Below, piece after piece: positions 14,283-14,313 of a DNA stretch of 14,313 nt. Made by a program: the position numbers and the translations under genes. Within the stretch, counting starts at the first letter, position 1; each line of letters opens with the position of its first letter. The stretch spans positions 1 to 14,313 of the forward strand of contig DATKXO010000121.1 in assembly GCA_035528995.1 (NCBI GenBank), read 5' to 3'. Source of the DNA: DATKXO01 sp035528995. GTDB lineage: Bacteria; Planctomycetota; Phycisphaerae; UBA1845. The notes under the pieces are model-generated. The model searched no databases. It saw only the letters and a list, made by a program, of their open reading frames with translations, and had not been told where the DNA came from.

Positions 14283-14313
14283 ATGGTCGCAGATGTGAAG
14301 CTCCACAGGTGCA
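14283..14313 (+). CDS. Possible start of a divergent gene, cut by the window edge
   Basis: An ATG at 14283 follows GGGAG (14274-14278) with 4 nt spacing and opens a frame with no stop to the window end, giving MVADVKLHRC. Ten codons cannot establish a family. The K-L-x-R-C opening faintly recalls glutaredoxin/GST N-terminal-like proteins, but that is a guess. The position, divergent from the lipoprotein gene and after a 214-nt intergenic region, is plausible for a real gene. Confidence 0.4.
   Translation, partial: MVADVKLHRC

Noticed and set aside
1..14313. tRNA, rRNA, insertion sequences, toxin-antitoxin or defence genes
   Set aside because: None could be recognised by reading both strands; all sizeable supported frames are accounted for by the genes listed.

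Overview
The window is GC-rich bacterial DNA that looks planctomycetal (Planctomycetota, perhaps Phycisphaerae). The pointers are a long sigma-70-like factor with an N-terminal helix-turn-helix extension and no clear region 3, large Gly-rich lipoproteins with cysteine/aspartate repeat arrays, and a long single-pass coiled-coil envelope protein. No rRNA, tRNA, CRISPR array, transposase or phage gene was seen. The lineage is inferred from gene style, not from a marker gene.

Layout. 45-662 (+) is a GNAT acetyltransferase. It converges on a minus-strand two-gene operon: a class I SAM methyltransferase (2498-1695) whose end overlaps the start of a zinc-ribbon/NUDIX protein with an RsbRD-like C-terminal domain (1704-718). 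The operon promoter sits almost on the methyltransferase start codon, so the mRNA may be leaderless. A divergent second SAM methyltransferase (2767-3447, +) converges on the sigma factor gene (5253-3583, -), which has a clear TTGACC/GATAAT promoter. Next on the minus strand is a membrane-anchored coiled-coil protein (7436-5520) that ends 7 nt before a perfect 20-bp palindrome.

The most distinctive part is 7861-14068 (-): two paralogous lipoproteins of 816 and 1118 residues. They share an N-terminal body (about 75 % identical by eye over its best-conserved ~93 residues), a PKD-like segment, and a C-terminal array of a roughly 28-residue four-cysteine repeat. The array has 5 copies in one protein and 13 in the other. 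The longer paralogue also carries a six-cysteine module with knottin-type spacing and acidic tandem repeats. Each gene is a separate unit with its own TTGACA/TAGxCT promoter, a common 12-nt leader element exactly 31 nt before the ATG, and a related strong hairpin terminator. At the right edge a divergent plus-strand gene may begin at 14283.

How the genes work together: the lipoproteins and the coiled-coil protein look like cell-envelope components, while the left half holds housekeeping or regulatory enzymes and a sigma factor. Nothing in the sequence proves a functional link between the halves. No recognisable defence or mobile system is present; the candidate for something undescribed is the pair of repeat-bearing lipoproteins and their shared control elements.
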